Below are positions 12,284-24,480 of a stretch of 64,000 bases of DNA, one piece after another. How positions within the stretch are numbered: the first letter of the stretch is position 1; each line of letters starts with the position of its first letter. This stretch comes from Ottelia alismoides (taxonomy: Eukaryota > Streptophyta > Magnoliopsida > Alismatales > Hydrocharitaceae). The stretch covers positions 186,001-250,000 of the forward strand of contig JAZKJV010008881.1 of NCBI GenBank assembly GCA_037367405.1, read 5' to 3'. The translations under genes were made by a program, and so were the position numbers. The notes beneath the pieces were generated by a model. The model had not been told where the DNA came from. It made no database searches and saw only the letters and a program-made list of their open reading frames with translations.

Positions 12284-12775
12284 CCCCTATACTTAGCTTG
12301 AGTTATGTCCTCATAGATCAGAGAGAAAAAGAGAACACATAACTCATACTGAGTATAAAAAATCCTATAGTACAACGACAGAAATAAAGGAATGAATGAA
12401 TGAAAGAATGAGAAGTTGACAATCTCTCCTATACTTAGGATTCAATACTCCTAAGTATACCATGCTATATCTACATACAAGGAGGGTCGAGGGTGGGAAT
12501 AAACAGAACACAACTCAGTCGGTCTCCCACTATACTTTGGGTAAGATATCCCTAAGTATAGACAGAAATATCAACTAGAGAGGAGATAGTTGAGTGGACC
12601 GATAAAAAGAAAATGATAAAAAGGAAAAAATATGTTGGGTGATGTACGCATCACTCCCCCTATACTTAGGGTAAAAGAGCCCTAAGTATATGCAACAACA
12701 GAAGTGATGAAACAGAATGAAGAAAGAACACTCAGCTCGCCCACCACCATACTTAGGACAGGGTACGTCCTAAGC
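12284..12775 (-). repeat. Array of PPT-like stem-loops in element Z
   Basis: Five spaced copies of CTATACTTAGGG-like words occur (12284, 12424, 12523, 12654, 12741). Four are paired with a complementary word 7-8 bases away and form hairpins: 12430-12440 with 12449-12459 (11 bp, perfect), 12530-12541 with 12550-12561 (11 of 12), 12661-12671 with 12680-12690 (11 bp, perfect) and 12752-12759 with 12767-12774 (8 bp). In the sense of element Z each hairpin ends CCTAAGTATA, and several are followed by a G-rich run, which repeats the polypurine tract. Function is unknown. Confidence 0.85.
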
Positions 12776-13184
12776 AAGGCAAACACACGAATTAAGGTGG
12801 ATGAGCGAAACTGTAGATGGAAGGGAGTAAATGAAAGCGAATATACAAAGAGGTGGATATATAGATATCAAGAAGGTAGAAAGCAGACCTTCTTGTGTGA
12901 TTGCTGAGGAATGGATCTAACAAGGTGCAGGTTGATATTGGGCTCTTCATCTGACACAAACTGATCAGGATCGACCTAATGAAGATCCTCAGCAATCCTA
13001 AAGCGAAAAGGCGTGAATTGTTGGTGGAAGTAGTGTGGTCAGCTTCGGCCTGGGAAGTCTCACAAATCTCAAAATAAAAAGCCACAAACTCATCAGTGGA
13101 AGTAGTAAGGTCAAGTTTGACCTGTAAGACTGCTCTTTGCACTAAGGTGTCTATGATGTAAACGTCATGGATGTCATCAATACA
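12776..13184 (-). pseudogene. C-terminal gag-protease remnant of element Z
   Basis: Minus-strand text between the protease frame and the hairpin array. Short in-frame pieces such as an acidic VSDEEP run, then a SHKKV run near 12890, resemble in order the C-terminal piece of B-C (Ser/Pro-rich, then KKVRRKP). It is broken by stops and frame changes. The plus-strand frame at 12704-12907 and the minus frame at 12792-13142 are alternative readings of this remnant and the hairpin array, not separate genes. Confidence 0.4.
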
Positions 13185-13814
13185 TCACCATGCATTGGGA
13201 GGGGGAACTCCAAGGTCTATGCTTTTCGAGTCTTCCTCACCAAAGAGGAATCCTTGGATCTCAGAATCATCCATGATAAAGCAAACCTCTCTAATATCAG
13301 CATTAAGGTCATAGACCTCAGGGTCGACTAACACGAGTACACTCTTGTTAGATGCAGGTCTCTGGTTAGTGGTGAGTGTTATGATCAAGAACGCTCTCAT
13401 CGACAGAATGAAAGTGAATCTCTCCAGATCCATAATCAACAACGACTCTCGCATAGGCGAGAAAAGATCATCCAAGGATGCTCGGAGGATGCTCCATAGG
13501 GTGGAGGTCTCCATAGGCAGTACAATAAAGTCTACCCTGAAGCTCATGCCCTGGATCTGAATGATGGCATTTTCAAGAATACCCCTCGGCCTCTTTATTG
13601 ATCCATCAGCAGACTGGCAAATCATCTTGTTTTTCATGAGAGGTCCAAGATGAAGAGAATGTACCGATGAGAAGGGTATTATATTAATCAAAGCACCACC
13701 ATCAAGGAGAGTGTGATAACAAGAATAGTCGGAAATGGTGCATATCACAAGGGGTGTAATAGTATTCCCTTTCCTAATGTATAGATGGTGGGTGATGGCA
13801 TGGGCAGTGGCCAT
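13185..13814 (-). pseudogene. Retropepsin-like protease frame of element Z
   Basis: An open frame of 209 codons that includes LLDGGALINIIP (triad codons at 13692-13709). This matches the D-x-G active-site word of plant Ty3/gypsy proteases, usually D[GND]GS.LN[IV][LM]P. It is followed about 30 residues on by KRPRGILENAIIQ and then by a degenerate form of the second hallmark (SILRASLDD in place of ILGRPFLA). Unlike B-C and D, the triad glycine is kept. The start shown is only the first ATG; the true polyprotein begins upstream in gag. No reverse transcriptase follows: the element goes straight into the hairpin array and the 3' region. Confidence 0.75.
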
Positions 13815-14394
13815 GGTCAGAATGTATCGCTCGAATATGCTTCTTTACTTCCTTTTCTTGTGCTTGGATGCAGATAATTGGTGCATGGCCTGGCGAATTG
13901 GGGCCTCAATAATATCATGAATAGTTGCCACCACTTCAGGATTGGTCAAAAATTTTTAAGATTTTCTATCTCTTCCATACAAGGGAAGAGATCAGAATCA
14001 TCATCTACACAAAGATGACTAAGAGCAGTCTGTACAGTGTCATCCTTGGGGTTAGAGGTGGGAAATGTAGTGAATGTGTATGTGGGCATGGGTTCTAGAA
14101 GGGTGCCCTCTCCTCACAAACCGACTCGGCTATGTGTCTCTCGGCTTCTTTTTGTATTTTTAAATTTTGTCATTTCTTGTATTTTAGGCAATTGCAAGAT
14201 CTCATAGGCGTCCTCAAGTGAATCCATGAAATCAGATGGTGAAGCGGTAATATGGCTCTTATTTATGCTAGTGAGATCATCTATCCTCGATTTCATTTGC
14301 TCCACTACCTTGGTCAAGTATTCAATCATGGTGTCCATGAGAGGTGACTCAAACAGCTCAGACTCAGGTGAGTGAGATGGTGGGCTATAAGGTA
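13815..14394 (-). pseudogene. gag-like C-terminal part of element Z
   Basis: On the minus strand the frame opens with PYSPPSHSPESELFE and a helical, probably coiled-coil stretch (MIEYLTKVVEQMKSRIDDL), then a linker to the protease. The equivalent in element D has YDYSSPSHEMFEDE and NALTERIYNLIQ at 62240-62340, so this is a conserved part of the clan's gag. The frame is open to 14114 and then needs a frame change. Its upstream half lies on the other side of the solo LTR, at 17730-17884. Confidence 0.65.
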
Positions 14395-14399
14395 GTGGT

Positions 14400-17300
14400 T
14401 GATGAGCGGGAAATTCGGATCGACTAAGTCGGGAAATAAGAAAAGTGTTGTTGCCCTCTATCAACCCGATCACCTAACAAGAAAATAAAACCACTCGAGA
14501 AAGATCAAACAAACAATCAAAGCATGTAAGTGGTTCGCTATTTTATTTACTCGGTATAGCCACCAGAGTAGAACACAAGGAGCACAAGAGAAATACGAAG
14601 TAGTCAAGTTTTCCAATATAAAACAATTTCTAGTGGCTTTAGATTTTTGGATTTTTAGTTTTTGAATAAAGCACATGAGTACAAAAATAAAAGAAAGCAA
14701 TCACAATAATCTTTTTGGCCTTTTCTAAATAACTAAAAATAGCCAGAAAATTAAAGTAAAAATATTTTTGGATTTCTGGGTTTTAAAGTGTTTTTGGTAA
14801 TTTTCTTGGATTTTTCAAATGGTTTTATGGTTTTAATAAAACTAAAAAATGCTCAAAAATCAAAAAAGTACATAGTCAGTATCAAATTGCAAATTAAAAA
14901 TATTTAAAGTGCCTTAAGGTCATGATTAGTAATTTTATGATAAAATAGAGATAAATAGGTACAAACATGAACTGAAATTGTAATTTTGGATTTTTCTTTA
15001 ATTTTATAATATTTTGATTATTTTGTAATTTTTAGGTCTTTTATGATGAACCTTTAAACAAAATTAAAACTGGAGGTAAATCAAGCAAAAAGGCATACAT
15101 AGAAATTTTTATGGAATTTTTAAAACTTTTTTCGAATATTTGAAATTTTTATAAGGCAAATAGGGACATTTTTAAGGGTTTTTGAATTTTTAAAAATAGA
15201 AAATGCAAATAAATCAATCCAACAAAATTACAGTAAACATTACACGCTAATAGGAGCCAATGGTAATTTTTACATAATTATTCGAATTAATTAACTATTT
15301 ATTAAGTCCAAAATAAAGCCTGTAATTAACCATAGTTCACCGGGACCTTTTAGCGATTATTTTAAGTTTATGGATCGAATCAATAACACAATATAAAATC
15401 TCAGTGTTCAATTTACAAAAAATCCATTTAATTCACGTACATGCTCAATATTGTATGCACATGGGTATAAATGCAATTCCTAGAAAGTTATCATTCATTT
15501 AATAACAATAGATAAGTCCAGGACACAACTATCAATAACCTAGAAATCATGTGAGCACACACGAGCTTCATACGAAGGAGGACTAAAATGCAAATATAAA
15601 AAACTATGAGGTTCGATATGCAAATGTACTTAACTACACATTTTATTTAATGAACTAAACATAAAGCAAGAACACGTGGGATAAAATGTGGAATATACCC
15701 AGGGCAGGAGCATGTGGTACGCGTGGGGATGCATTGGCGTACGGCTCTAATCAACTGTAGCTGCAGATCTGACGGTGCAGGGAATGTCTAGAACGTGCGG
15801 GGCAGATACATAAGATGCTCTGATCCAACGGCCAAAAGATTGCATGGTCGGGCGGCTGTGATGTTATATGATAGGAGCGGGTATCATCCGACGGGCGAGA
15901 GAGTGTCTGCAAGAACTCACCTCCGGCAACTTTCAATCGAGCATCAAAGGGGATATGACGCTCTGATGAAAGATATGAAGGCTCCAGCAAGCACATGGAA
16001 GTGGTCTGCATCGAATGAGGGGATCCGATGGAGGCGATGGTGGCTGGATGAGCGTGGCAGTGGCTGCTCGCCTGGAGTTGCTCCGCCTGAGCAGCTGGGC
16101 ATCCAGAATGGTTCCAGGTGTGCGCACGTACCTGCAAAAGGTCCTATGCTCAAAGACGGATCTCCAGCATGGGTTATTTAAGCAAAAGAACAAGGGAAGC
16201 GGGGGTGGTATACACGTTCGATCTCTAGCGTAGGCGGGGGAAGAAGATCTGGGCCCAATCTTGACCTGATGGTCGAGCCTCAGGGTAAACAGGTTGCGTG
16301 GGAAGATGCGGAGTAACTCGAAGGTCTGATCGGAATGGATAGGAGTGGGTGGCGAGGCTCCGACCAGCGGGTCGGAGCAGAGGTGATGGCGGTGGCGTGA
16401 AATGGAAAGATCGAATCGAATTGGGAAAGGCAAGGGATAAAATGGATACATGACGATTCATATGAGTTTCTAAGCTTCAGGCGAAGGTGAGCGTCGAGGT
16501 CTTGGCCACAATCGAGTTGTGGCTGGCTGGGAGGCTGCTCACGGTGGTTCTCCAGCTACGAAGTGAGCTACTAGTCTCCGCGCACCTCCAGTGAATCCCA
16601 AGTCACTCCTCCAATGGTTGTCACCATGAGGAAGGTGGCTCAGGGTCTGTGGTGGTGCGAGGGATGAGCTACTACGCGCAGGAGGAGGAAGAGGCATTTT
16701 ATAGGCATGGCCAAGGGTCCAAGAAGATCGGAGGCATATGCAGAACCCTAGGCAGATCTGACTGCGCCTAGGGATATGTGAGGATCATGGGAGTTCGGGC
16801 TTCAATCATGCCAAGGAATGGGATTAAATGGGGCACGGAGTCAGTGCTAAAAAGTGGAGAAAACGCTCTAGCGAAGCACGTGCAACCCGACTAGGCTGGG
16901 AAGGGGACGTTGACCGAGGTCAACAACCCCAGCTGGACCAATCAGAAAATAGAATTTACAAAATTCAAAGAATATTAAATTCAAAATAGTAAATTAATTT
17001 AAATTAAAAGTATATATAATGAAAAATATTTATTATTTTATAAACTTTTTTTTGTGATTTTTAATTATTTTTATGGAAAAAATCATATATATAATATATA
17101 GTATTATATACATGTATATTATACCTATGTATTATGTACAAGTATTTTTATTTTATTATTTTTACATAAATACCTTTATTTTATGTTTTATTTATTTACA
17201 ACATAATTTTAGGGGTATAAAATAATTTTTATTTTATTTTGCAAATTATTTAAGGGTGTGAAATAATTAGTGAATGCATCATGTACATGTGTATTTTGTA

Positions 17301-17724
17301 CAAAGGTTGAATAATTTTATTTTTATTTTTATTTTTTTTCCTAATTTTTTTATAACATTATTAGAGTTATATACACGGGGAAAAAGGATAAAATAATCCA
17401 GTTTTATAAATAAGTAATATGTACAAGTATAGAGGATATGTACAATACATAGTGAGCGATATCTCTCTCTACTTATTTTACTTTGCGATCAGGTCAAGGC
17501 TTGACCTTCTCTTGGTGTCTGGATCACTCTGTATTTATTCTAAATACATCATTCTTTTTCTTTTTCCCTTTATTCTTTTATTTTTGCAAAATAAATGCTA
17601 GTTACGCATTATTAACAAAGGCATGCAGAAAGCTAATTTATTGAATTTACAGGTATTTATAAGAGGTTTTCTAAAAAGAAGAGCTAAAATAAAAGAATAA
17701 AGAGTGAGAATCATGGATTCATCA
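14400..17724 (-). mobile_element. Solo LTR inserted in gag of element Z (TSD GTGGT)
   Basis: A 3.3-kb LTR with no internal region, bounded on the plus strand by TGATGAGCGGG and GATTCATCA. The five bases on each side are identical: GTGGT at 14395-14399 and 17725-17729. Minus-strand text from 17724 resembles the start of the 39931-43744 solo LTR, and its far end carries the conserved GTTCTA/GTTCGA U5 block (14567-14581). Removing the LTR and one TSD copy brings the gag halves into the same reading frame. The GC-rich middle (15700-16700) gives large overlapping frames on both strands, which are not genes. Confidence 0.92.
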
Positions 17725-17729
17725 GTGGT

Positions 17730-17884
17730 GGTGGGTGCAAGTCCGATGCCTAAAATTGTGGATGAGGCAGGTATGTACAGATAGAAAAGTCAGGAGCAAA
17801 GTCCTTCTGATAAAATGGTGGTGGACCGCTCAGAGAGTAAGAAGGATCCGCAAAGTCTGGATAAAAATAACTCCAGTCGGTCAT
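17730..17884 (-). pseudogene. gag-like N-terminal part of element Z
   Basis: Starts at ATG 17884-17882 on the minus strand, just after the leader. The first residues are MTDWSYFYPDF, then a Pro/Ser/aromatic-rich segment. There is one in-frame TAG at 17750-17752. Similar aromatic and Ser/Pro-rich beginnings are seen in B-C (39265) and D (61820). The frame runs into the solo LTR insertion site. Confidence 0.55.
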
Positions 17885-19170
17885 CTCTGAAACAAAATAC
17901 GGGGATCAGGACAGCATGATGGTAAAGTCAAGATATGCAAGAAAAGGTGCAATGCGCGTAGAAGATCGAGTATACACACAAACAAACACAAATATAAACA
18001 AACAAACCCCTCAGTTCACCTACTCAACACAATGATGACTGTGAAAGTTCGGCCTTTTTATCTTGTCAAAATTTAGAGTTAGGTGAATTTCAGAAAAATT
18101 GAACAAGCGCGTAGGTTGTCCTGGGATTGGGGCACTAATTCTTAGTGTATACATACCAAGTATAAAGTGCCAATGATGGGGTTACTCCAAGGATTTTTTT
18201 CCTTTTTGATTTTAGGGTTGAGCAAAATTAACAGTCCCAATTTTATTGGTTATTACTTTTTTTGGATTTTTAATAAAAATGCACGGATCCTAATGAGGGG
18301 TCAATTCCTTCAATATCCTATGTAGTCAAAATCAGAGGGAGAGAGTCGGAAAAATAATGTAAGCATAAATCAATGATGTATTCTCAAATAGATGGTGCTC
18401 ACCTTACCTCCAGCTCTCTTCGTGCAGGATGTTATATAGGATTGAAACCTACTCTATATGCAATGCAAGCTGATGAAATCAGCCTAGAAATAGGAGTTGT
18501 TAAAATCGTGAAGAACAAGAGCTAACTATCTTGAAAAGAAATTAAGCTTCTGGTCTTGGAGACTCCTCGGTGCATGACACAATGGGTCCTGCAAGCACTG
18601 TGTGGAGCCTCTCTCATTGCGCGATTTCGTATCCAAATAATATTTAATTTGACTAGATTCGAGCGCAAACTATAGGTATATGCAATGTTATTAAGGCTTT
18701 AGACCTACTCTATCGAGCAAACAAATCCTAAACTAGGGCTCAATACCACAAAACAAATAAAAGAAAAGTGAAAAATTGAAAACACGTGAAACAAAGAAAG
18801 ACGAAAAGGGAGGAAAACACGAAAAATTCAACAAGGCCCCCAAGTGAACAATCACCCGGGCATTGGAACATGTGAAGTTAATTGTTCAATGTCCAAAATT
18901 ATTGAAAATTAATTTTACAAGAATAAAAGAAAAAACACTCTCTCACAAAATAAAAAATATGCTAAAAGAGGGTTGCTCTTTCTCCTTCTTTTTTTGCCTC
19001 CTTCTCCTGATTGCTCCTAATCGGCTCAGTTGCGTCAGCCTAATAAGTCATCATTATCGTCCAGTACCTCAAAAGAAATATCAACAAAGAAAATGGTCAG
19101 AATAGTCAAAAAATATAAAAAATAAGAAGCAGAAATTAAAGTGGAATAGTGTACAAAAATGCTACACTCT
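17885..19170 (-). mobile_element. 5' leader of element Z
   Basis: Untranslated stretch between PBS and gag. On the minus strand it follows the order of the leaders of B-C and D: a purine/pyrimidine block near 18900, an ATTAATAAA/GGGACTG block near 18230, and a segment like ACTTACACC...GGTGAACTGAG before the gag start. Frames at 18863-19105 are incidental. Confidence 0.6.
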
Positions 19171-19193
19171 GTTGCTTATCTACAACGGTGCCA
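19171..19193 (-). other. Primer binding site of element Z
   Basis: On the minus strand it reads TGGCACCGTTGTAGATAAGC, two bases after the end of the hybrid LTR. Its first 11 bases differ from the tRNA-Asp complement at one position (TGGCGCCGTTG); the remainder is less conserved. Confidence 0.8.
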
Positions 19194-19195
19194 TT

Positions 19196-22019
19196 TGATA
19201 GAGGAGTTTTTGCACCGGTCTACTAATCTAACAAGAATAGCCACCACTGCTCAACCATGTGTGCCTCTAATCAATAATCAACCCACAGAAAATTCAAACG
19301 ATCAATGCACGTGAGTTAAAATTTATTATCACTCTACTATAAATGTGTATAGATGTAAGTATGGTAGAGGATCGAACACAGAGAGCAATATGTGGTAGCC
19401 TAATTATTATTTATAAATAAATAATGAATAATTAATAAAGGTATAGATGTACAATTATCACTCAATAAATCAATTAATTAATTAATATTTTAGTGGATTT
19501 TTCATTTTTTTTTCATTTTTTATTTTCATTTTATATTTTTTAATTTCTAGTTTTATAAATTTTTTATTTCTTTTTATATTTCCTGATTTTAAAACTTCTT
19601 TTTTATAAACATATAATAAATATATATAACTTTATGTAGATATATAATATAGGGTAATATAATTATAAATACAACTAAAATTTACCAAAATTTGCAGAAT
19701 AAAATATTCTTGTGCTTTTTATATTTTTTAATGTTTTTGTTATTTTTCAAGAATTGTTGATAATTTTTAGGTATTTTAAAGTCCTAATACACGAAATCAG
19801 AGACTTTTTAATCAGGCCAAATTGTTTTGGAATTTAAAATTATTAAATATAGTCAAAATTTTCCAAAACTTTTTTTAAGAAATGTTCAGAGATTGAGATA
19901 AATATTTTTGGATTTTTAAAATATTTTTTCTAATTTTTATAAGAATTTTGGAGTTTTTTAATTTCTAGTGATTTTCTTTTTCAATTTTTAGGGATTTTTG
20001 TTATGGAGGTACAAAATACGATAATAAGTAAACACTAATTTTTGGAATTTTTAAATATGTTTTAAATTTTTTTTGGATTTTTTAAAGCAAACAAGAAATA
20101 AATAGTGTTATATTGATTTTTAATAAATAGGAAATATGCTTAAAATGCAAAATTAAAATTATGCATGAAAGATCAAGCAAGCAGGAACATTTACTTCATA
20201 ATTAAAATAGTGTTATATTGATTTTTAATAAATAGGAAAAATTACTTAGAATGCAATATTGTTTTTTTCATAATTTTTGGAGCACGGACGATAATTTTAG
20301 AAAATAGAAATCAAACATAAAAAATAATTGAATTTACATGGGTATATTTGCAATTAAAATAAAAGTCAAGGGATACAATGCAAAATACCCAAAAATTTAG
20401 AAGTTCAAATTTTAAATATTAAAACACAATAAAAAATCACAGGGGTTATATTGCAGAATGCTCAGCCCACGTGGGGGACCATGTAAGCTGAGCTGGCAAG
20501 GACTTAATTGTGATATGCAAAAAGCTCAGGGGTTCACTTGCAAATATTGTAGAAAATACAAAACATATTTAATATTTTACGAAACTAAATAGAAATAAAA
20601 CAAAAATAGGGCACATGTGAAATTCCCCTCCAAATGTGCCTGATCGTGCTATTGAAGACAATCCACTTAAACACGTGGTAGCACTAGGTGGTGCGATGAC
20701 GCTTGCGCTGATGTCTGAGATTAAATCCCATATGGGGATCCAATGGTGCGGGCCCGTACTGATTGGATGTCAATTGTGCAAAGTGGGCAGTGATGCGTGA
20801 TCAAACGACTCTGGATGTCGGAGGAAGAACAATGGAAGAACTCCCCCGGGGCGAGTTTGATTTCGATGTCGTGCATGTCCCCCGCCACCTGGAAGTCCGC
20901 CAGTAGCTCTATGTGTTCCTGTAGCCTCCCCAAATCTCCCAGAGGTGTCAAAGATGTATTGGGACCATTGGTAGGTCCTTGGAGCTCGATGTTCCTGTAG
21001 AAGACATCGGGTTTGTTCTTAGAGCAAAATTACCCTCAGATGGGCTCTTCAGCGCCTACACATGAGATAAAATACACTGTGAGGAAAGGGCGAGGGTGCT
21101 GGCATTTATTGGTGGCTGATCGAGGGTGGAATGAACGTGGATGGTCTAAGTTTGGTGAGGGTGATGGAATTGGACTTTGAAGACCAGATCTAGTGGAGAT
21201 CTAAGGAATCGGTGAAGCGTGAAATGTGTATAAATGAGGGGGAAACGAAATGGGGTAGAAGTAGAGGTTGAAATCAGATCGAGACGGTGGCGTAAGATGG
21301 CCAGATCTCAAGAGCTCTGACGAAACTAAAGTCCTAAATCAAAGCTAAAACGAGCGATAAAATCACGAACTAAAATACAGAAATGAAATACAAGAATTAA
21401 ATCTACCTAAAAAGGACATAAAAGTACCTCGAACGACGGGAGATGGCTAGGAACCACCTCTACACCGCCTCTCCTCGCTGAAAAATGGCTGGATGAGCTT
21501 GTTGTCACCAAGCTCAAGTCGTAGGGCACAAATTGAAGGATCAAAACGAAGCAAAAGGGAACCAAAAAGAAAAAATGGAAGAGGGGATGGTTATATACAT
21601 GCTAGTGAATGGGAGGTCTTCGTCTAGGGTTTGCGGGTGTCTTGATGATGCTTAGACTTAGGCGAAGAGTCGGTCGAGAATCATGGATGAAAAGGAATCA
21701 CATCTTATGAAGGGTGTACAAGGCCTCGAGCAACGTATCATGGAGAAATTCGACAAGAGCCTTCTATTTTTTTGGATTTTTATTATACAATTAATATTAA
21801 ATTAATTATGTACAATCTTTTTCTAATTTTTATTTGATCTAATAATAAAGGAAAACATAAAATAATAGCATAATAACATGTTATATAGTATAAAATAATT
21901 AGGGATATTTATGTACAGCACACTAATTAATAATTAAAGTTAATTGTCAATTAATCTTAGTGATTTGCTTAAGCTAGAGAGTTAATAATAAATAAAGTAG
22001 ATAAATCTGGGATTTATCA
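19196..22019 (-). mobile_element. Hybrid LTR shared by elements Y and Z
   Basis: Minus-strand ends are TGATAAATCCC (22019) and CTCTATCA (19196). A purine tract precedes it on the minus strand, as for a 3' LTR, and a PBS follows it, as for a 5' LTR. The first part (22019 to about 21760) matches LTR Y1 at 28277-28000, with TTTATTTATTATTAACTCTC and the ACAATTAATATTAA block. The rest matches the solo LTR at 39931-43744, for example 19330-19384 with 40090-40144 and 20110-20200 with 40860-40940. It carries a CACGTG at 20467. The mosaic is best explained by recombination between the 3' LTR of Y and the 5' LTR of Z. Confidence 0.75.
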
Positions 22020-22036
22020 TCCCCATATACTTAAGC
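22020..22036 (-). other. Polypurine tract of element Y
   Basis: On the minus strand GCTTAAGTATATGGGGA directly before TGATAAATCC. It is the same core (AAGTATA-GGGG) as the other purine tracts in the window. Confidence 0.7.
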
Positions 22037-24480
22037 TAAACTCGTCCTTGAGCTAATAAATAAAGAATTAGTTAAAAAGTTAATTTAATTAGTGAATTCC
22101 CTGACATGTACATGTGAGAAGATAAGTCTTGATTGACCCATAACATTTGGTTTTGCAGAGATCCTAAGACTCTAAGATAAACTTGTCCTAATCAAGAGGA
22201 ATTCAACTTCTCTATCAGACACTCAATGTATACATATATAATAAGAGGTATGCATTAATATGATGACTGCATTCACAAGAGTAGAGTCAAAATATCACCC
22301 AAAGGTCTGATACAAGAGATTCTCCTAAGGACCCAACCCTCAACACTAGAGATTAAATCTAGTCTTACTTCAATCCACAGTCTCTTTAGTTTGTCAAACT
22401 TCAAAGTGTAAATAATAGAACAGGATAACAAAGGTATTAGGATTGTGTCATTTCTTTTCTCTTCCTCTCATTGGAACAAGGTTTCTCTCAAGTACCAATA
22501 CTCAACATATTTGTATATTTTTAATGTCAATTAATGTGTCCATCAAAAGAGATTGAGTTGTTAATACTTGTTTTCCTAGCAGTACACTAGGGTGTGTCTT
22601 TTAAAAGTATCTAGTATACTTTCACCCAGAATTGTAGCGCTAATGATGTAGAGCCCTTTTTGAGGCAGTAGAACAACTCATAAAAGCCTAATGATTTGGT
22701 CCAAATGGGAGCTTAAAGGTTGGGAGGGCTCGCTATATTTGTAAGCTCATATGATGTAATTTTGTAATGCTTTGAGATTTTTCTTTTTATCAACATTTTT
22801 TCGGTAGTTCCACTGCTTTTATTAAGGATTGGCAAACACTTAATTAGATATCATCACACCCTGGCACCTAGGTTTGGATCAAGAGATTAGTATGAGAACC
22901 ATGTCCTGTACTGACTAAGATGATGATACTCAGGTTTCATGAAGCCTTCTTTAATCTTATCCCATTCTCGAGCACCATAAAATCATGTCATAAACTTGAA
23001 TCTTGAATCCCAATTCCTCATGTGAAACCTCAACTCATCTCAATCATGAACGCAGTCGTGCAAGTGAGTGATAACCATATTATTTAAGAAGAAGATTAAG
23101 CATGCAATATAGAACACAAATCTTTCAAACTAGGGAAGAGTGAATTATTAAGTCTAAAACCCTAATGATTAAGACATATTAACTTGAAGTCTCTCAACCT
23201 CATAAACCAAGTGTTGAAGAACACCTCAAGCCTTGAGTGCAATCGTGAAATTGTCAGGGAAGAACACCAATTAATAAGTTAATCTTTTTGTGAATTTTAT
23301 TTTATCCATTTTTTAGCTTCTTTATAAGAATAATGGCTGGCATAAACTCATATGATTAGTTGCATCTATTTTCAGCCAGTATGAGTGTAAGTATGGATTG
23401 TCAGACAGCTACATGTATTACTTTAAGATGATGTTATATGTGTTGTCTTTTAACCACCCACACTACTAAGGGAGACCGTAGTTCCCTCACTGAAAAGTAG
23501 CTAATCATTTTTAAGTCTAGTAATCAGAATTGATACTAACGACATTTTAATTTTCTGATTTTTAATTGGCTTTTGAATAAATTTATAAAGTTAATTTTAT
23601 TTACAAAACAATGGTATTAAACTTCAATTTACACCCTTAAAGTTGAAAATAATTTTGAAAACTCTTTACAAACCACGTCACATAAATATAAAATTTTCAA
23701 CCATTTTACAAAAAAATCCAAACAAGTAAATCCGTATTTTTTCAGATCTAAGTAAAACACTTTTCAAAATAATGTCATATAGATATAGGTTTTCCAAATA
23801 TTTTACAAATGATTTTCCAAAACATGTAAAACCTCATTTTCACAAACCATGTAAAACATTTGAAAATCATATCAAATATCTATAAAACGTTTTCAAAAAT
23901 CCTTTTCAAATCATTTTTATAGAAAACAGCTCCAAAACAACAGTATGATACTCGTAGCCCCAAGAGTTTGAAATTTTTAAAATTATGAGCTATGGCTAAA
24001 TTATATATGTAATATATACGGTATACCACATATACTTACTTTTGTTATCTCCTCGTAGTATAAAGTGATATGAATCCATAGCTCATGCTAAATATAAAGA
24101 GATATACAAGAACTGGATCTTGAGGCGCATGTGTATGGTGAGTAAAAGAATAAGTTATGGGAAGACTGGGACTTGTGTCTCCTATTCTTAAGCTGAAAAT
24201 AGCTTTAAGTAAAGAAGTGTGTTAGAAAATAAGGAATCCAAGGAGAACAATCAGAGACAACTTGGTCTCCCCCTATACTTAGGCTGAAAAGTAGCATGAG
24301 TATTAGAACAAAAGGCTAAGTATGGGGAGATTGGGACACACTAGGGTTAGCTAAATCCAATTAGATGAATGAATCTGAAGGGATGAAATGGAGCCTAGGT
24401 TTTTGGGAGATTTAAGCAAAGTCAGGCAAGATCAAACAAACCTGGTAATTTCACCAACACACACAGTGGAGACCAAATGT
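22037..24480 (-). mobile_element. 3' non-coding region of element Y, with hairpin motifs
   Basis: No coding frame. The minus strand near 22840-23260 parallels the B-C 3' region at 45900-46200 (for example GAAACCTGAGTATCATC against GAAACCTGAGTGTCAGC). TTTTCAAA-type degenerate units fill 23640-23960. PPT-like stem-loop words lie at about 24175-24215 (CTTAAGCT paired with AGCTTTAAG) and 24268-24305 (CCCCCTATACTTAGGCT). The gag-protease region that should lie between this block and the leader is missing. Confidence 0.65.

Noticed and set aside
12424..12775. CRISPR-like reading of the spaced TATACTTAGG repeats
   Set aside because: Repeat spacing is irregular, units are hairpins related to the purine tract, and the setting is a plant retrotransposon. 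No cas genes are present.
15751..16451. Overlapping frames of up to 172 codons on both strands
   Set aside because: All are inside the solo LTR 14400-17724, in its GC-rich part. Equal openness on both strands is a composition effect.
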